This document shows positions 1 to 6,925 of a stretch of 64,000 bases of DNA, in pieces. How positions within the stretch are numbered: the first letter of the stretch is position 1; every line of letters begins with the position of its first letter. The stretch is from NCBI RefSeq assembly GCF_004745825.1, contig NZ_SRLA01000004.1, positions 372,001 to 436,000 of the forward strand, written 5' to 3'. Made by a program: the position numbers and the translations under genes. Origin of the DNA: Hymenobacter fodinae. GTDB taxonomy: Bacteria; Bacteroidota; Bacteroidia; Cytophagales; Hymenobacteraceae. The notes beneath the pieces were generated by a model that was not told the DNA's origin, made no database searches, and saw only the letters and a list, made by a program, of their open reading frames with translations.

Positions 1-154
1 AGACGGCCTATAACACACTAAGGCACCGAAATGTCCCGCGCTATCAGAAGTTCTTCGGGGGTGCTGCTAAATTCTTAGGCCTAACTACTTACCCATTGAA
101 TTATGGTGCTGTTTTTGCGTTAGATAGGTATCTCCCTTCTGTTCTCTTTCAATT

Positions 155-907
155 ATGAAACTATTGCTCAAATCTGCCTTCCTGCTGGCGCTAGGCCTGC
201 TGGTTTACACTGAGCCAGCCCAGGCCCAGGTGCAAATTCAGGTGGGCATCAACCAGCCATACTGGGGGCCGCCGGTACCCCAGGGCGTACAGTACTACTA
301 TATTCCCGAAATCGATGGCTACTACGATCTGTACAGCCAGTCGTATCTGTTCTTCGACCCCGTGTACGGCGCGTGGGTTAGCTCGCCGGTGCTGCCGCGC
401 GCGTACGCCTCCTACGACCCGCGTTTTTTCCACCCTGTAGTTATTCATTATGTGGGTCGGCAGCCCTGGGGCTACCTGCGCGACCACCGCGCTTACTGCA
501 ACAACTGGGGCGTGGTACCCGGCCGTTATTACGGTGCTAACTGGCCCGGCCGCGGCTACTACTCCGTGCCTCCTCGGGGCGGTTACTACACCAATGGTGG
601 TTACTACGGCAACCGCCCTTACAATAATGGTGGCTACGCCAGTGGCAACTACCGCGACGACCGGGGTGGCTACTACAGTGGCGGCCGCAATGACAACCGC
701 GGCGGCTACGATAACCGGGGCCCACAGGGAGGCTACGACCGTAACGATAACCGGGGCGGGGGCTACGACCGTCGCGGCAATGACCGCGGTAATGATAACC
801 GGGGCGGTGGATTCGACCGCAACGATAACCGCGGCGGCTTCGACAACCAGGGTAGCCAACAGGCTTCTGGCGGTAATGGCGTCCGTGGCAGAGGCCGGGT
901 AAACTAG
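155..907 (+). CDS. Secreted protein with Gly/Asn/Arg/Tyr-rich tail
   Basis: A 250-residue exported protein of unknown function. It starts with a clear signal peptide (MKLLLKSAFLLALGLLVYT, cleavage probably after AQA near residue 24). Residues about 25-125 form a compact aromatic domain with YYYIPE, YYDL and YDPRFFHPVV motifs. The last 120 residues are low complexity, built from degenerate GGYDNRG and NDNRGG units. The aromatic domain is clearly homologous to the protein at 2363-2842 (shared YYYIPE, YYDL, YDPR.FHPVV and QPW motifs), so the two are paralogues either side of an AlgJ/AlgX-like gene. The Gly/Asn/Arg tail is missing from the paralogue. A surface or periplasmic structural role is inference only. 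An intrinsic terminator follows. Confidence 0.85.
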   Translation: MKLLLKSAFLLALGLLVYTEPAQAQVQIQVGINQPYWGPPVPQGVQYYYIPEIDGYYDLYSQSYLFFDPVYGAWVSSPVLPRAYASYDPRFFHPVVIHYVGRQPWGYLRDHRAYCNNWGVVPGRYYGANWPGRGYYSVPPRGGYYTNGGYYGNRPYNNGGYASGNYRDDRGGYYSGGRNDNRGGYDNRGPQGGYDRNDNRGGGYDRRGNDRGNDNRGGGFDRNDNRGGFDNQGSQQASGGNGVRGRGRVN

Positions 908-930
908 CCGGTTCATTACTTGAATTAGCA

Positions 931-964
931 AAAGGCTCTTCTTCGGAAGGGCCTTTTTGTTTTA
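931..964 (+). terminator. Intrinsic terminator after the 155-907 gene
   Basis: An 11-bp stem (931-941 with 946-956, one G-U pair) closed by a TTCG tetraloop and followed by TTTGTTTT. It lies 24 bases after the stop codon. Confidence 0.85.
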
Positions 965-1064
965 GCACCGGAGGTGTGCTAGGCCTATCAGGCTCTTTGC
1001 TGCAGAAATAAGTTGCTACTTTTCGGAGGGGATTCCTGACCGATGCTTTCTATGGTTTATAGAG

Positions 1065-2255
1065 TTGAGTATTGCTTGCGGCGTGGCTAAGTTCTCGTTC
1101 CTGACGGGTAAGCGGCGCGTGTTCGGTGCTCTGATGCTCTTGCTGCTGCTGCCTGCCATTCAGACCTGGCTCAACATCAAGATCTTCCGGACAAGCCCAC
1201 TAGCTGGCTACTCTGAACCCGCCCCGCGCCCTGCCCTCACCTGGCAGAGCCTGCGCGATAACACTTACCAGCCGGCGCTGGAGCGCTACCTCACGGAGCG
1301 CATCGGCTTTCACGACCTGCTGGTTCGTCCGCGCAACCAAGTGGCCTACAGCCTTTTTGGGCAGACCCGGGCGCATGGCGTAATGATGGGGAAAGACAGG
1401 ACCCTTTTTGAGCAAGACCCTATTTTGGGTTACCTCGGCCGCGACACGGTGCCTATGGCAGAGGTTGTAGCCAATGTGCAGCGGTTTAAGACGGTGCAGG
1501 ATACCCTGGCCCGGCGTGGCAAGCTGCTGGTATTTGTAATTGCGCCCAGCAAAGCCGCTATCTACCCCGAGCTGCTCCCGGCTGCTTACCAGGGCCAGCG
1601 CCCATTGCGCTCCAACTACGACCGGTACGCCGCCAGTATGCGGGAAGCCGGGGTAAACGTGCTCGATTTTGGGGGCTTGTTTCGGCAGTGGAAGGACACC
1701 TGTTCGTACCCGCTGTTTGCGCGGGGTGGTATTCACTGGAGCGGCTACGGCCTTACCCTGGCCGCCGACACCCTCTTTCCATACCTGGAGCAACGCGCCC
1801 ACCTCAACCTGCCCGACTACCGGCGCACTGGCCTAGAAGTCACGACCACCCCGCGCCACCCCGATGGCGACATGACCAAGGCCCTGAATCTGCTCTGGGC
1901 TCCGGCCTCTTACCCCCTGGCCTACCCCACCGTGGAGTTTCAGCCCCTGCGCTCCGGGCAGCGGCGCCCGCGCCTGCTGGTGGTGGGAGATAGTTTCGTG
2001 TGGAATTTCATTGAGCAGTACCCCTACCTCGATTCGCTGTTTGCGCCCGACTCGCGCTTCTGGTACTACAACCAGCTAGTGGTCTGGCGTAAGCATAACG
2101 ACCAACTGACCGGCGAAACCAATGTGGCCCAGCTCGACCGCAAAGCTGAATTATTGCGTTTCGATGTAGTACTGGTGATGTTTAATGAGCACAACCTGAA
2201 GGTATTTGACCAAGGCTTCAGTCAGGATGCACTACGGGCGTTCGGAGGGCAGTAA
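1065..2255 (+). CDS. AlgJ/AlgX-like SGNH O-acetyltransferase-type protein
   Basis: About 396 residues: an N-terminal membrane anchor (about residues 20-36) followed by an exported SGNH-like domain of the AlgX/AlgJ type, which moves acetyl groups onto exopolysaccharide together with an MBOAT partner. The catalytic-type GDSF motif puts the nucleophile Ser near residue 310, and GGIHWSGYG puts the His near 224. The Asp two residues before the His in the DxHW signature of AlgJ/AlgX is Gly here, so the triad is not canonical or its Asp comes from elsewhere. An MBOAT gene lies 700 bp downstream, which supports the role. The start is uncertain: TTG at 1065 or GTG at 1083 in the same frame. No ATG is available near the N-terminus. 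Confidence 0.8.
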   Translation: MSIACGVAKFSFLTGKRRVFGALMLLLLLPAIQTWLNIKIFRTSPLAGYSEPAPRPALTWQSLRDNTYQPALERYLTERIGFHDLLVRPRNQVAYSLFGQTRAHGVMMGKDRTLFEQDPILGYLGRDTVPMAEVVANVQRFKTVQDTLARRGKLLVFVIAPSKAAIYPELLPAAYQGQRPLRSNYDRYAASMREAGVNVLDFGGLFRQWKDTCSYPLFARGGIHWSGYGLTLAADTLFPYLEQRAHLNLPDYRRTGLEVTTTPRHPDGDMTKALNLLWAPASYPLAYPTVEFQPLRSGQRRPRLLVVGDSFVWNFIEQYPYLDSLFAPDSRFWYYNQLVVWRKHNDQLTGETNVAQLDRKAELLRFDVVLVMFNEHNLKVFDQGFSQDALRAFGGQ

Positions 2256-2362
2256 ACGAAGCGACGCACCTTTCCGGCAAGCTCGTGCGTAAGCTGCTTT
2301 GCCAGTTTGGCCCCGTTCTTGTTTTCTGTCTACTGTTCTCCCATCCTTTTGCTTTTACACAT

Positions 2363-2842
2363 ATGAAACTGCTCACTAAACTCAGCCTGACTGGCCTACT
2401 AGGTGTGGCCCTGTCGATGGCTTCGGCTCCGGCCCAAGCGCAGGTAACTATCAACGTAAACCCGCCTTCCTGGGGCCCCTCCACCCCAGCCGGTACGCAG
2501 TATTACTATATTCCCGAGACGCAGAGCTACTATGACCTGCGGGCCCAGCGCTACATTGTGCAGCAAAACGGGCAGTGGACGCGCGTAGCCAACGTATCGG
2601 GTTATGATCCGCGCAGCTTCCACCCGGTGGTGCTTGATTACCGCGGCTCCCAGCCCTGGGACCAGTTCAACCGTCACCGTGAAATCTACCTGCCACCCGG
2701 CCAAGTGAAGCGCCTGCAAAGCGGCAAAGGCCTGCCCCCTGGCCAAGCCAAGAAAATATATGGTAACAACCCTGGCTACCCTGGGCCTGTAGGCCACCCC
2801 GGCAACGGTAATGGTAAAGGGCACGGCAAAGGCAAGCACTAG
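2363..2842 (+). CDS. Small secreted paralogue of the 155-907 protein
   Basis: 159 residues from the ATG at 2363. I prefer this to upstream non-ATG codons because a signal peptide begins exactly there (MKLLTKLSLTGLLGVALSMA, cleavage after AQA). The mature domain repeats the aromatic motifs of the protein at 155-907: YYYIPE, YYDL, YDPRSFHPVV and QPW. The C-terminus differs: LPPGQVKRLQ and LPPGQAKKIY repeats, then a Gly/His/Lys-rich tail. It sits between the AlgJ-like gene and the MBOAT gene, all on the same strand. The function is unknown. The position suggests a periplasmic or cell-surface accessory of the O-acetylation genes, which is inference. Confidence 0.85.
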   Translation: MKLLTKLSLTGLLGVALSMASAPAQAQVTINVNPPSWGPSTPAGTQYYYIPETQSYYDLRAQRYIVQQNGQWTRVANVSGYDPRSFHPVVLDYRGSQPWDQFNRHREIYLPPGQVKRLQSGKGLPPGQAKKIYGNNPGYPGPVGHPGNGNGKGHGKGKH

Positions 2843-2866
2843 GCTTATTTGCAATGTTTTAACCGG

Positions 2867-2908
2867 AAGCCTCCCCTCTTGGCACTGCTGAGTCGGGAGG
2901 CTTTTTTG
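2867..2908 (+). terminator. Intrinsic terminator before the MBOAT gene
   Basis: A perfect 9-bp stem (AAGCCTCCC at 2867-2875 with GGGAGGCTT at 2895-2903) followed by a T-tract. It separates the secreted-protein gene from the MBOAT gene 66 bases further on. Confidence 0.8.
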
Positions 2909-2973
2909 CGCCCACATTGCGGGAGCGGGAAGGCCGCCCTGTATTTTCGCCGGGCCTTCCGTTGTCGCGCCTC

Positions 2974-4395
2974 ATGGTATTCAGTAGCTCGCTGTTTCTC
3001 TTCTACTTTCTGCCCGGCTTTCTGCTGCTGTACCTGCTGGCGCCGGCGCGCTTGAAGAACGCGGTAGCCTTGGTGGCCAGCCTGCTGTTTTACGCCTGGG
3101 GAGGGCTCAACTTTCTGGCGCTGTTTCTGGCCTCGGTGGTGCTCAACTTCTACCTCATCCGGTTGATGGAAGCCGCGGCAGGTTGGCAGAAGCGCATTTA
3201 CCTGACGGTTAGCATCGTGCTCAACGTGGGCATGCTGTTTTACTTCAAGTACACCAACTTTTTTCTGGAGAACCTGAGCGGAGTGAAAACGGCTCTGGGC
3301 GGCGAGGCCCTGCACTGGCAACAGGTGGTGCTGCCCATTGGCATTTCCTTTTTCACCTTCGAGAAGCTGACCTACTCCATTGATGTGTACCGGGGCGTAA
3401 ACAAGCCCCTGCGTAGTTTCTGGGACTTCCTGCTCTACATCATGCTCTTCCCGAAGATGATTGCCGGACCCATTGTACGCTTCCATGAAATAGCCGGGCA
3501 GCTCCAGGACCGCACGGCCTTCGATACCGTAGATCAGAAGCTGGCCGGCCTGTTTCGGTTTGGCTTGGGCCTCGCCAAGAAAGTACTCATTGCCAATGCC
3601 CTAGGCCAGGAGGCCGACCGGATTTTCGGCCTGGCCCCGGCCGAGGTATCGGCGCCGCTGGCATGGCTGGGCGCAGTGGCCTACACCTTCCAGATCTACT
3701 TCGACTTTTCTGGCTACTCCGATATGGCCATCGGGCTGGGTCGCCTCATGGGCTTTCAATTTCCGGAGAACTTCAACAACCCCTATATCTCGCGAAGCAT
3801 CACCGAGTTCTGGCAGCGCTGGCACATCACGCTCGGCCGCTGGATGCGCGACTACCTCTACATTCCGTTGGGCGGCAACCGCGTGAAGCCCGCCCGGCTC
3901 TACCTCAACCTCTGGACGGTATTCCTGCTCTCGGGTTTCTGGCACGGCGCCGCCTGGAACTTCATTGCCTGGGGTGCCTACCACGGCCTGTTCCTGGTTC
4001 TGGACCGCCTGTTTCTGCTGCGCCTTTCGCGCCGGCTGGGCGCGCTGAGCATCGTGCCTACCTTCTTGGTGACTGTGGTAGGCTGGGTGCTATTCCGGGC
4101 CGAAAGCTTGAGTGCCGCCCTGGCCTACGTGGGTCGCATGTTCTCCCCAGAGTGGCCTAGGCCCCTCCCCGACCTATCGGCGGAATTCTGGACTACGCTA
4201 GGCTTGGCCGGGGCCTGCGCTTTCCTGGCCGCCCTGCCGCGGGTAGAGCATTGGGAGCTGGACTGGCTGGCTGCCGAGCCCCTACCCCTGCGGCGGGCGG
4301 TAGGCCTCGGCTTGCTCACGGCGGTGCTGTTGGTGCTGAGTGCCAGCTATGTAGTCAGCAGCACGTTCAACCCGTTCATCTACTTCCGCTTCTAG
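2974..4395 (+). CDS. MBOAT family membrane-bound O-acyltransferase
   Basis: 473 residues from the ATG at 2974, where the typical family N-terminus MVFSSSLFLFYFLPGF starts. An upstream in-frame start would add a hydrophilic extension untypical of the family. The protein is polytopic, with about ten or more hydrophobic segments. It contains the MBOAT core: YFDFSGYSDMAIGLGRLMG, then ISEFW-type ITEFWQRWHITLGRWMRDY, then SGFWHGAAWNFIAWGAYHG, whose His (near residue 324) is the expected catalytic residue. Relatives such as AlgI and PatA pass acetyl groups across the inner membrane to an AlgJ/AlgX/PatB-type partner, here the gene at 1065-2255. The substrate glycan is not identifiable. Its stop codon overlaps that of the convergent reductase gene. 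Confidence 0.93.
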   Translation: MVFSSSLFLFYFLPGFLLLYLLAPARLKNAVALVASLLFYAWGGLNFLALFLASVVLNFYLIRLMEAAAGWQKRIYLTVSIVLNVGMLFYFKYTNFFLENLSGVKTALGGEALHWQQVVLPIGISFFTFEKLTYSIDVYRGVNKPLRSFWDFLLYIMLFPKMIAGPIVRFHEIAGQLQDRTAFDTVDQKLAGLFRFGLGLAKKVLIANALGQEADRIFGLAPAEVSAPLAWLGAVAYTFQIYFDFSGYSDMAIGLGRLMGFQFPENFNNPYISRSITEFWQRWHITLGRWMRDYLYIPLGGNRVKPARLYLNLWTVFLLSGFWHGAAWNFIAWGAYHGLFLVLDRLFLLRLSRRLGALSIVPTFLVTVVGWVLFRAESLSAALAYVGRMFSPEWPRPLPDLSAEFWTTLGLAGACAFLAALPRVEHWELDWLAAEPLPLRRAVGLGLLTAVLLVLSASYVVSSTFNPFIYFRF

Positions 4396-6023
4396 GCCAG
4401 GGGCGTGGCTTGTTCCAGCAGTTTGTTCCAGTTGATTTTCTTTCGGGCCGCGGTGGGCGTGGGCATACGGTCTTGTTGAAATAAGGCCTCAATGCAAATC
4501 ATGTCATCGTCGCGGTTCATGGCGGCAGCGGCTACTATGCGATTGTTGAGGGCGTAGAGGGCCAGAAAGTCGAGGCGGCGCACGTCGCCGTGGAAGATAA
4601 TTTCATCCCAGCTGCTGGCGTGGCCGGCGTAGCGCAGGCTTTTGCCGTACTGCTGGGTCCAGAAAAACGGTACGGCGGTGAAGGCTTCCGGCCGGCCCAG
4701 CATGTTGCGCGCGGCGCAGGCACCTTGCTGCTGCGCCATGCGCCAGTGCTCAATGCGGTGCTGGCCTAGGCCACTCGGTAGCGGAAACAGGGCTACGTCG
4801 CCCGCGGCGTAGATGTGCTCGGCGGCGCACAAGTGAGCATCTACACGTAGGCCACCATCTTTCTCCAAGTCCAGCACCTCCGCCAAAAAATCGGTGGCGG
4901 GCCGCACGCCCACGCCCAGTACCACCACATCGGCGGGCAGGCGCTGCCCCGACTCCAGCCGCACGGCTACCACCCGGCCGTTTTCACCTTCCAGTGCCGC
5001 TACGGCGGCCTCGGGCTTGAAACGCACCCCCTGGCGGCGGTGCAAATTGCGAAAGGCCCGCCCAATCTTCGGCCCCAGAATTCGCTCAAAGGGTTCTGCC
5101 TCCTGGGCTACCACGGTCACATGCCGCTGCCCATCAGCCAAGCTAGACGCCGCTTCCATCCCGATAAAGCTAGCCCCGATAATAACCACACGTTGCGCGC
5201 TAGCTGCGGCCTGCCGCAGAGCGGTAGCGTCTTCAGCCGTTCGGAGTGGCAGCACACCCGCCAGTTCGTGCCCTGGCAGTTTAGGCAAGAGGTTAGGTTG
5301 GCTGCCGGGCGCTAGCAGCAGTGCATCGTAATGCAGCGTAGTACTGTCGCTGAGCTGCACTTCTCGCTTATGCTGGTTGAGCCTAGTTACGCGGGCTGGC
5401 ACTAGCTCAATCTGATGCTCGGCGTAGAACTCCAGCTTGCGCAATGGCAGCCCTTTTTTGTCAGCTTTGCCCGCCAGGTAGCTCTTGCTCAGCTTGGTAC
5501 GATCGTAGGGCGGCTCCTGCTGGCCCGTAACCAACACGATGCGGCCCCCGAAGCCTTCGGTGCGCAGGGTTTGCGCCGCAAACTGGCCGGCCGCCCCGCC
5601 ACCTACCAGCACAAACGTCCGCGCATCAGGAGCCGCGGCGTGCGGTGGGGGCGCCTCGCCGCCTACCAGGGCCGTCGGAGTTTTCTCGGGGCTATCCGCT
5701 GCGGCAACTGGCTTGCTCGGCACCTGCACCCACACCCGGCCTTCGGCCACCCGCACGGGGTAGCTGGGCAGATTGTCTAGGGCCGGTGGCTGGCACAAGT
5801 GCCCATCCGTCACCCGGAAACAGGTATGATGCCAGGGGCAAATCAGCTGGTCATTCACAATACGCCCCTTCTCCAGCGGCGCCCCGTAGTGTGGACAGCG
5901 GGCTGCCAGCGCCAGGTACTGCCCTTCGCGGCGAATCAAGAGCACTTCAGTGCCTTGGGCCGTGAAGGCGCGCATGTCACCATCCTGCAGAGCATCAGCG
6001 GGGGCGAGGTCAAGTTCGGGCAT
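4392..6023 (-). CDS. Rieske [2Fe-2S] plus FAD-dependent oxidoreductase
   Basis: 543 residues. Residues 1-105 are a Rieske domain with ligands CPH (C43, H45) and CPWH (C62, H65). After a Pro/Ala-rich linker (about 105-135) comes a pyridine-nucleotide-disulphide reductase fold starting TFVLVGGGAAG (GxGxxG-type at about 141-146), with the PPYDRTKLSKSYLAG motif of the ferredoxin-reductase/AIF-like group, a second dinucleotide site (VVIIGASFIGMEAA) and AAGDVALFP near the FAD tail. The order matches Rieske-containing AIFL-like reductases, which pass electrons from NAD(P)H to an iron-sulphur partner. The physiological partner is unknown. It converges on the MBOAT gene, sharing CTAG at 4392-4395 as stop codon on both strands. 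Confidence 0.92.
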   Translation of the reverse strand: MPELDLAPADALQDGDMRAFTAQGTEVLLIRREGQYLALAARCPHYGAPLEKGRIVNDQLICPWHHTCFRVTDGHLCQPPALDNLPSYPVRVAEGRVWVQVPSKPVAAADSPEKTPTALVGGEAPPPHAAAPDARTFVLVGGGAAGQFAAQTLRTEGFGGRIVLVTGQQEPPYDRTKLSKSYLAGKADKKGLPLRKLEFYAEHQIELVPARVTRLNQHKREVQLSDSTTLHYDALLLAPGSQPNLLPKLPGHELAGVLPLRTAEDATALRQAAASAQRVVIIGASFIGMEAASSLADGQRHVTVVAQEAEPFERILGPKIGRAFRNLHRRQGVRFKPEAAVAALEGENGRVVAVRLESGQRLPADVVVLGVGVRPATDFLAEVLDLEKDGGLRVDAHLCAAEHIYAAGDVALFPLPSGLGQHRIEHWRMAQQQGACAARNMLGRPEAFTAVPFFWTQQYGKSLRYAGHASSWDEIIFHGDVRRLDFLALYALNNRIVAAAAMNRDDDMICIEALFQQDRMPTPTAARKKINWNKLLEQATPLA

Positions 6024-6153
6024 TGGTGGGTACGGTTGAGGTTGGGGTGCTTTGCCAACGCAGAGAAGTAAAACCAGGTTGTGCCCTCTTTGCGTAATTC
6101 TATTTCCTGACTTCTATCCAGTTAGCCCCCGCTTCCTATTCCGTCAGCCTGTT

Positions 6154-6396
6154 ATGTCCCGCTCCCACCCGCTTCCGTATTCTGGCTTATCGGTCGAGCT
6201 GCAGCAGCTATTGCCCGCCGACCATTGCTGCGTGCTGGTGTACCGCACCCCCGGTACCTCCGCCGAATTTAGCGTGCGCACCAATGTGCTAGGCCTATTG
6301 CGGCGCGGCACAGTCGATTTTCTGTGTCTGGATGAAGGCCGGGAGCTGCCCCTCGATTGGCTGGTGGCCGTAGATGGGCACCGCTTAGCCGCCTAG
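6154..6396 (+). CDS. Small Rof-like protein, divergent copy
   Basis: 80 residues from the ATG at 6154. The C-terminal half (GLLRRGTVDFLCLDEGRELP then LDWLVAVDG) aligns with that of the next gene (DLFIKDKVEYLRLADGFELR then LDALVAVDD), so the two look like tandem paralogues. The N-terminal half (LSVELQQLLPADHCCVLVYR) matches less well and lacks the Y.PISC start of Rof. The family assignment rests on the neighbour: a small Sm-like beta barrel similar to the Rho-binding antiterminator Rof (YaeO). Whether this copy binds Rho is unknown. TAG followed by GGCC ends the gene. Confidence 0.65.
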   Translation: MSRSHPLPYSGLSVELQQLLPADHCCVLVYRTPGTSAEFSVRTNVLGLLRRGTVDFLCLDEGRELPLDWLVAVDGHRLAA

Positions 6397-6452
6397 GCCA
6401 CCTCAACTGACGATTCTGCGTAAATAGGTTTATCCACCCACTTAAGCCTGCT

Positions 6453-6704
6453 ATGTCTACGCCCGCCTACACGCCCATCAGCTGCTCTTTCTACGACGAG
6501 CTCGAAGCCCGCGCCACCACCGGCCAGCCCTGCACCCTCACCTACCGCACCGAGCCCGATACCCCGCCCAGCACCTACCACGGCACCATCCAAGACCTGT
6601 TCATCAAGGACAAAGTAGAATACCTCCGCCTCGCCGACGGCTTCGAGCTGCGCCTAGATGCGCTAGTAGCTGTGGACGATAAGGAAATGCGTAATTACTG
6701 CTAG
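6453..6704 (+). CDS. Rof-like Rho-binding antiterminator
   Basis: 83 residues. The pattern Y.PISC.FYDELEA, then a C.LTYR strand, then DLFIKDKVEYLRL and FELRLDALVAVDD, follows E. coli Rof (YaeO), which begins YQPINC.DYDNLE and contains VEYLVV and ELRLDKI. Rof binds Rho and blocks its loading on RNA, reducing Rho-dependent termination. Length (83 versus about 84-86) and motif order both fit. The preceding gene is a more divergent copy of the same type. A TAggTTTA sequence about 25 nt upstream resembles the Bacteroidota -7 element with one mismatch. The assignment comes from remembered sequence, not from a search. Confidence 0.72.
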   Translation: MSTPAYTPISCSFYDELEARATTGQPCTLTYRTEPDTPPSTYHGTIQDLFIKDKVEYLRLADGFELRLDALVAVDDKEMRNYC

Positions 6705-6731
6705 GCCAGTTTCTTTAACCATATTATAAAG

Positions 6732-6821
6732 CACGTCATCCTGAGCGAAGCGAAGGATCTTATAGTGTTTAACGACTCGTACAAACATTATAAGATCCTT
6801 CGCTTCGCTCAGGATGACGTG
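6732..6821. repeat. REP-like long inverted repeat
   Basis: Perfect 33-bp arms at 6732-6764 and 6789-6821, extending a few bases further with one mismatch around a loop of about a dozen bases. The arms contain GTCATCCTGAGCGAAGCGAA and its complement. It lies between convergent genes (the Rof-like gene and asnS) and encodes nothing. From general knowledge this arm sequence recurs between genes in many bacterial genomes, including Hymenobacter. No second copy was noticed in this window. Confidence 0.85.
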
Positions 6822-6837
6822 TAGGTTTATCAACAAA

Positions 6838-6867
6838 CAACGGCCGCCTCATAAGAAGCGGCCGTTG
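6838..6867 (-). terminator. Hairpin terminator of asnS
   Basis: A perfect 10-bp GC-rich stem (CAACGGCCGC at 6838-6847 with GCGGCCGTTG at 6858-6867). Read on the minus strand it is followed by TTTGTTG, and it lies 58 bases past the asnS stop codon. Confidence 0.65.
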
Positions 6868-6886
6868 CTGTAAAGTGCACCAACTG

Positions 6887-6925
6887 AATCCGTGCAATCC
6901 GAAAAATCCGTCTAAATCGGTGATT
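6887..6925. repeat. Short AATCCG-type repeat array
   Basis: Four degenerate units sharing AATCCG/AATCGG occur every 8-10 bases at 6887, 6896, 6905 and 6915. The array runs right up to the asnS stop codon at 6925-6927. Similar intergenic AATCCGT arrays are familiar to me from other Bacteroidota genomes, which is recall and not checked here. Confidence 0.6.

Noticed and set aside
640..880. Possible CRISPR or tandem DNA repeat
   Set aside because: The repetition is degenerate coding sequence for a Gly/Asn/Arg-rich protein tail, with no constant repeat and spacer structure.
191..931. Long antisense reading frame opposite the 155-907 gene (246 codons)
   Set aside because: Composed of Val/Ala/Thr runs that mirror the Gly/Asn/Tyr repeats of the real gene. 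No start context or motif.
2845..3486. Minus-strand reading frame of 213 codons over the MBOAT gene
   Set aside because: Gln/Glu/His-rich shadow of a hydrophobic membrane-protein gene on the other strand.
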